A stretch of 45,464 nt of DNA, taken from assembly GCF_003935375.1 (NCBI RefSeq), contig NZ_RHQM01000023.1, positions 1 through 45,464 of the forward strand. The letters are read 5' to 3'. The notes under the pieces were generated by a model, which did not search any database, was not told where the DNA came from, and was given only the letters and a program-made list of their open reading frames with translations. Shown here piece after piece: positions 42,939 to 45,464 of this stretch. The position numbers and the translations under genes are program-made. The DNA is from Stutzerimonas xanthomarina (GTDB lineage Bacteria > Pseudomonadota > Gammaproteobacteria > Pseudomonadales > Pseudomonadaceae). Position 1 is the first letter of the stretch. Every line of letters begins with the position of its first letter.

Positions 42939-44043
42939 GTTGCACCTCGGCGTTTTTTACCTTATTGGCATGCTCCTCCAAGGCAATGCGCCATCCAGTG
43001 ATCCTGCCTACCAGTGCCTCCCAGGCAAGAAGGTTAGTGAACAGTAGCCCCTGAAGAATAAGCGTCGTGGCATCGGGCAGATCCAGCCGTCGTTGCAGAA
43101 GGCTGCCACTGGCCTCGATGCCGCCGACCAGCGTCGCGCAGAGGATGATCGCCAGCGGGTTATGCCGGGCGGCAAAGGACACCAGAATGCCGCTAATGCC
43201 GTAACCGACGATCAACGAGGCGTTGGCACTGCCCTGCACCGCGCTAACCTCGTACATCCCCGCCAGCCCGGCCGCCGCTCCACCGAGCACGCAGGTGAAG
43301 ATCACCAGTCGATTGACCGGAAGCCCTAGCATGCGCGCTGCCCGCACGTTGCCGCCCACCACGTCCAGGGCAAAGCCTTTGACGCTGTGGCGAACCAGCA
43401 CCCAGGCCATCACGCAGGCAATAATGCCGGCGACTAGACCCCAGTGAACGCGGAACGAGTCCTCACTGATCACACCGATCATCAGTGGATAGTCCAATCC
43501 CACGGTGGACGGTTTGTTCAGGCTGGAGGGATCACGTAATGGCCCTTCGACCAGATGGTTGAACAGGGCGATGGCGATATAGGACAGCAGTAGACTGCCG
43601 ATGGTCTCGTTCAGCCCGCGCTTCTGCCGCAACCAGCCGTTGAGTCCGATCCAGATGCCTCCGACCAGCATCGCCACCAGCCCCATGGCGATAAGCGTCG
43701 CCAGCGGAGGCAGTCCGGTCAGCCACAGCGGCAGCGTCGCGGCCGCCAAGCCACCCAGCACCAGTGCGCCTTCGCCGCCGATGATGATCAGACCGGCACG
43801 CGCCGGCAGCGCCACGCACAGAGCCGTGAGCATCAACGGCGCGGCGCGCTGTAAGGTATTTTCCCAGGCAAAGGACGAACCGAAGGCGCCTTCGAATACC
43901 AGGCGAACGGCCTCGAACGCCGGCCTGCCCTGAAGGGCCAGGAACAGTACGAACAGCGCAAAAGAGCTGATAATCGACAGCATGGTCGGCAGGCCGGGCA
44001 ATGCCAGCCTGGCCAACCTACTTGCAAGATATTGTGAATTCAT
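42931..44043 (-). CDS. ABC transporter permease 1 (YufP-like)
   Basis: A 370-residue inner-membrane permease of the same family, with a longer N-terminal region. The segment ALPARAGLIIIGGEGALVLGGLAAATLPLW near residue 80 and KRGLNETIGSLLLSYIAIALFNHLVEGPLRDP are characteristic of nucleoside/BMP-type importers. Three bases separate it from the binding-protein gene upstream and it overlaps the next permease by eight bases. Confidence 0.92.
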   Translation of the reverse strand: MNSQYLASRLARLALPGLPTMLSIISSFALFVLFLALQGRPAFEAVRLVFEGAFGSSFAWENTLQRAAPLMLTALCVALPARAGLIIIGGEGALVLGGLAAATLPLWLTGLPPLATLIAMGLVAMLVGGIWIGLNGWLRQKRGLNETIGSLLLSYIAIALFNHLVEGPLRDPSSLNKPSTVGLDYPLMIGVISEDSFRVHWGLVAGIIACVMAWVLVRHSVKGFALDVVGGNVRAARMLGLPVNRLVIFTCVLGGAAAGLAGMYEVSAVQGSANASLIVGYGISGILVSFAARHNPLAIILCATLVGGIEASGSLLQRRLDLPDATTLILQGLLFTNLLAWEALVGRITGWRIALEEHANKVKNAEVQHG

Positions 44044-44046
44044 GGA

Positions 44047-45156
44047 TCAGATATCGCCGCGCACGCCTTCGACGAGGTAGTCCATCTGCTCCAGCGCCAC
44101 GTCGGTCTGACCCAGCGACTCGCCCTCGGCCAGAACCACATTGCCCTTGTTGTCGTTCAGCGGTCCCTTGAACAAAGTGAACTCGCCTGCAATCATCGCT
44201 GCCTTGATCTGATCCGCCTGCTCACGGGCTGCGGCACTGACATTGGTACCGTAATCCGAGGTCTTGACGAACCCTTCGGCCAGGCCGCCGCGCAGGAAGT
44301 TATTCATGGCCTGGCCCTTCTGAGCCGCTTCGACGTGTGCGCGATACGGTGTTTCCCAGTTCCACTCGGCACCGGTCAGGTAACCGTTGGGTGCAAGAGC
44401 CGCCTGGCTGGCATGGTAACCACAGCTCATTACGCCTCGACGCTCGGCCGTTTCAACGATGACCTTAGGGCCATCCACGTGACAGGTCAGCACGTCACAG
44501 CCTTGGTCGATCAGACCGTTGGCGGCTTCCGCCTCGCGCACCGGCAGCGACCAGTCCCCGGTAAAGATCACGGTCGTGGTGATTTCCGGATCCACCGAGC
44601 GCGCGCCGAGGGTGAAAGCATTAATATTACGCAATACTTGGGCAACTGGTTTGGCGGCGATGAAGCCGAGGCGCTTGGATTTGCTCATGTGGCCGGCCAC
44701 CACACCGTTGAGGTACTGGCCCTCATCGATATAGCCAAAGAAGCTGCCCACGTTCTCCGGGTGTTTGCTGGCGTCCCACAGGCCACCGCAGTGGGCAAAA
44801 CGTACGGCGGGGTACCGCTGGGCTACCCTTAATACGTGGGGATCGAAATAACCGAAGGAAGTAGCAAAGATCAGTTCCGCACCGTCCTGACGGATCATGG
44901 CCTCCATCGCCTGCTGTACTGCAGACGTCTCGGGCACATTTTCTTCCTCGACTACCGTGACGTTGGGCATGCTGCGAATGATGCTCGCAGCTTGGGCATG
45001 GGCTTGGTTGTAACCGAAGTCATCACGGGCCCCGACATACACGAAGCCAACTACAAGAGGTTTGTCCGCTGCGCGGGCAATACTAAACGGCATTGCAGCA
45101 GCAATACCGATGATACTTGCGAGCCTAAGAAATTTACGACGGTCGAGATCTGACAT
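44047..45156 (-). CDS. BMP-family substrate-binding protein (Tat-type signal)
   Basis: A 369-residue periplasmic binding protein of the basic membrane protein (BMP/PnrA) family, which binds purine nucleosides or similar ring compounds. Residues 6-10 are RRKFL in DRRKFLRLAS, followed by a hydrophobic stretch ending SIARAAD, fitting a twin-arginine export signal; no lipobox cysteine is seen, unlike classical BMP lipoproteins. Body motifs include PLVVGFVYVGARDDFGYNQAH, ATSFGYFDPHVLRVAQRYP and GVVAGHMSKSKRLGFIAAKP. It heads the operon. The ribosome binding site AAAGGA precedes the ATG at 45156. Confidence 0.92.
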   Translation of the reverse strand: MSDLDRRKFLRLASIIGIAAAMPFSIARAADKPLVVGFVYVGARDDFGYNQAHAQAASIIRSMPNVTVVEEENVPETSAVQQAMEAMIRQDGAELIFATSFGYFDPHVLRVAQRYPAVRFAHCGGLWDASKHPENVGSFFGYIDEGQYLNGVVAGHMSKSKRLGFIAAKPVAQVLRNINAFTLGARSVDPEITTTVIFTGDWSLPVREAEAANGLIDQGCDVLTCHVDGPKVIVETAERRGVMSCGYHASQAALAPNGYLTGAEWNWETPYRAHVEAAQKGQAMNNFLRGGLAEGFVKTSDYGTNVSAAAREQADQIKAAMIAGEFTLFKGPLNDNKGNVVLAEGESLGQTDVALEQMDYLVEGVRGDI

Positions 45157-45449
45157 GGCGAGGCGTCCTTTATGGGCATGGATTCATGTGTTCATTCATG
45201 TATTCATGTTCAAAAGCACGATGCATGCCAGCCATGAGATCCATTTAATGGCACAGTTACTAGACGTTGCGCTTTATCTTCGAGCATCCCGGAGAACTTG
45301 AGCGCCCTAATGGTGCGCCTCATAAAGGCCATCCAAGGCGCCGTTTCCCGTTGTTGTGCTGTGTCAACCGCTGGGGCCGTTAGGGATGGTCTGAAAAAGA
45401 CTTCCCGAATCTGGTGAAATACGCCGATCCCGCCAGCCGAGTTTTTCCA
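45157..45449. other. Operon leader and IS flank
   Basis: About 290 bases. Near the BMP gene it holds three copies of ATTCATGT (45182-45209). The rest up to about 45375 shows no recognisable gene; the final 75 bases appear to belong to an IS5-type element. Confidence 0.45.
45182..45209. promoter_or_regulatory. Three ATTCATGT copies upstream of the BMP operon
   Basis: Copies at 45182-45189, 45194-45201 and 45202-45209, in the same direction, spaced 12 and 8 bases. They lie 26-53 bases upstream of the operon's first start codon, a likely regulator target (possibly the GntR/FCD protein) or a promoter element. Confidence 0.45.
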
Positions 45450-45464
45450 TGAAGCAGATGACCT
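45450..45464 (+). CDS. Start of an IS5-family transposase gene (partial, cut by the window end)
   Basis: The last bases read ATG AAG CAG ATG ACC T, coding MKQMT, the usual beginning of a group of IS5-family transposases (MKQMTFADAEY). Upstream, GGATGGTCTGAAAAAGAC at about 45381 may be part of the element's end. Only five residues are visible, so the assignment is tentative. Confidence 0.5.

Overview
The window looks like the accessory part of a Pseudomonas/Stutzerimonas-type gammaproteobacterial chromosome: moderately high GC, OprD-family porin, CzcRS/CzcCBA layout, Pseudomonas-like mobile elements. This is inferred from gene content; no rRNA or tRNA is present to confirm it. No CRISPR array or replication origin was seen.

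Region 1 (1-3200) holds a PgpA-like phosphatase and an atypical pyruvate kinase that ends without the usual C-terminal allosteric domain. Region 2 (3195-11206) is a tartrate/D-malate catabolic block: a divergent LysR regulator, L(+)-tartrate dehydratase alpha and beta, an oxaloacetate decarboxylase of the PEP mutase/isocitrate lyase superfamily, a tartrate/D-malate dehydrogenase, an SLC13-type anion permease broken by a +1 G frameshift, and a glycerate kinase. Together they would take tartrate isomers and D-malate to pyruvate and phosphoglycerate. Two 46-bp copies of a dispersed repeat lie in inverted orientation on either side of the block.

Region 3 (11441-15177) is a conjugative-element scar: the C-terminal part of a MobH/TraI relaxase, a protein of unknown function, an SRAP-domain protein with a replaced C-terminus, and a HAD hydrolase. 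Region 4 (15264-29075) is a heavy-metal island: an HMA-CDF exporter with a divergent cadR, czcS/czcR, an OprD porin, czcC-czcB-czcA, a czcD-like CDF, two small secreted proteins, and the tail of an isoprenylcysteine methyltransferase-like gene. A shared dyad, ATTAC-N6-GTAAT, precedes four of these promoters and probably marks a CzcR regulon. A 21-bp imperfect direct repeat suggests that a small cassette was inserted at the 3' end of cadR.

Region 5 (29076-35243) starts with a 38-bp Tn3-type terminal inverted repeat inside the methyltransferase remnant. It carries merR, merT, merP and a GDCCVxC protein but no merA, then on the minus strand a Tn3-family transposase fed by an RHH/PIN toxin-antitoxin pair, and a tyrosine recombinase. 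No matching right-hand repeat was found.

Region 6 (35671-45156, all minus strand) looks like a biuret/triuret (oxidised purine) nitrogen-scavenging operon: a BMP-type binding protein, two permeases, a formamidase-like nitrilase, a biuret-hydrolase-like enzyme, a duplicated ABC ATPase, a second cysteine hydrolase (triuret-hydrolase-like), an AtzH/HpxZ-like protein, a GntR/FCD regulator, and a 5'-degenerate flavin monooxygenase. Genes from the second permease to the AtzH-like gene are packed with overlaps or very short gaps. The last bases appear to be the start of an IS5-family transposase gene.
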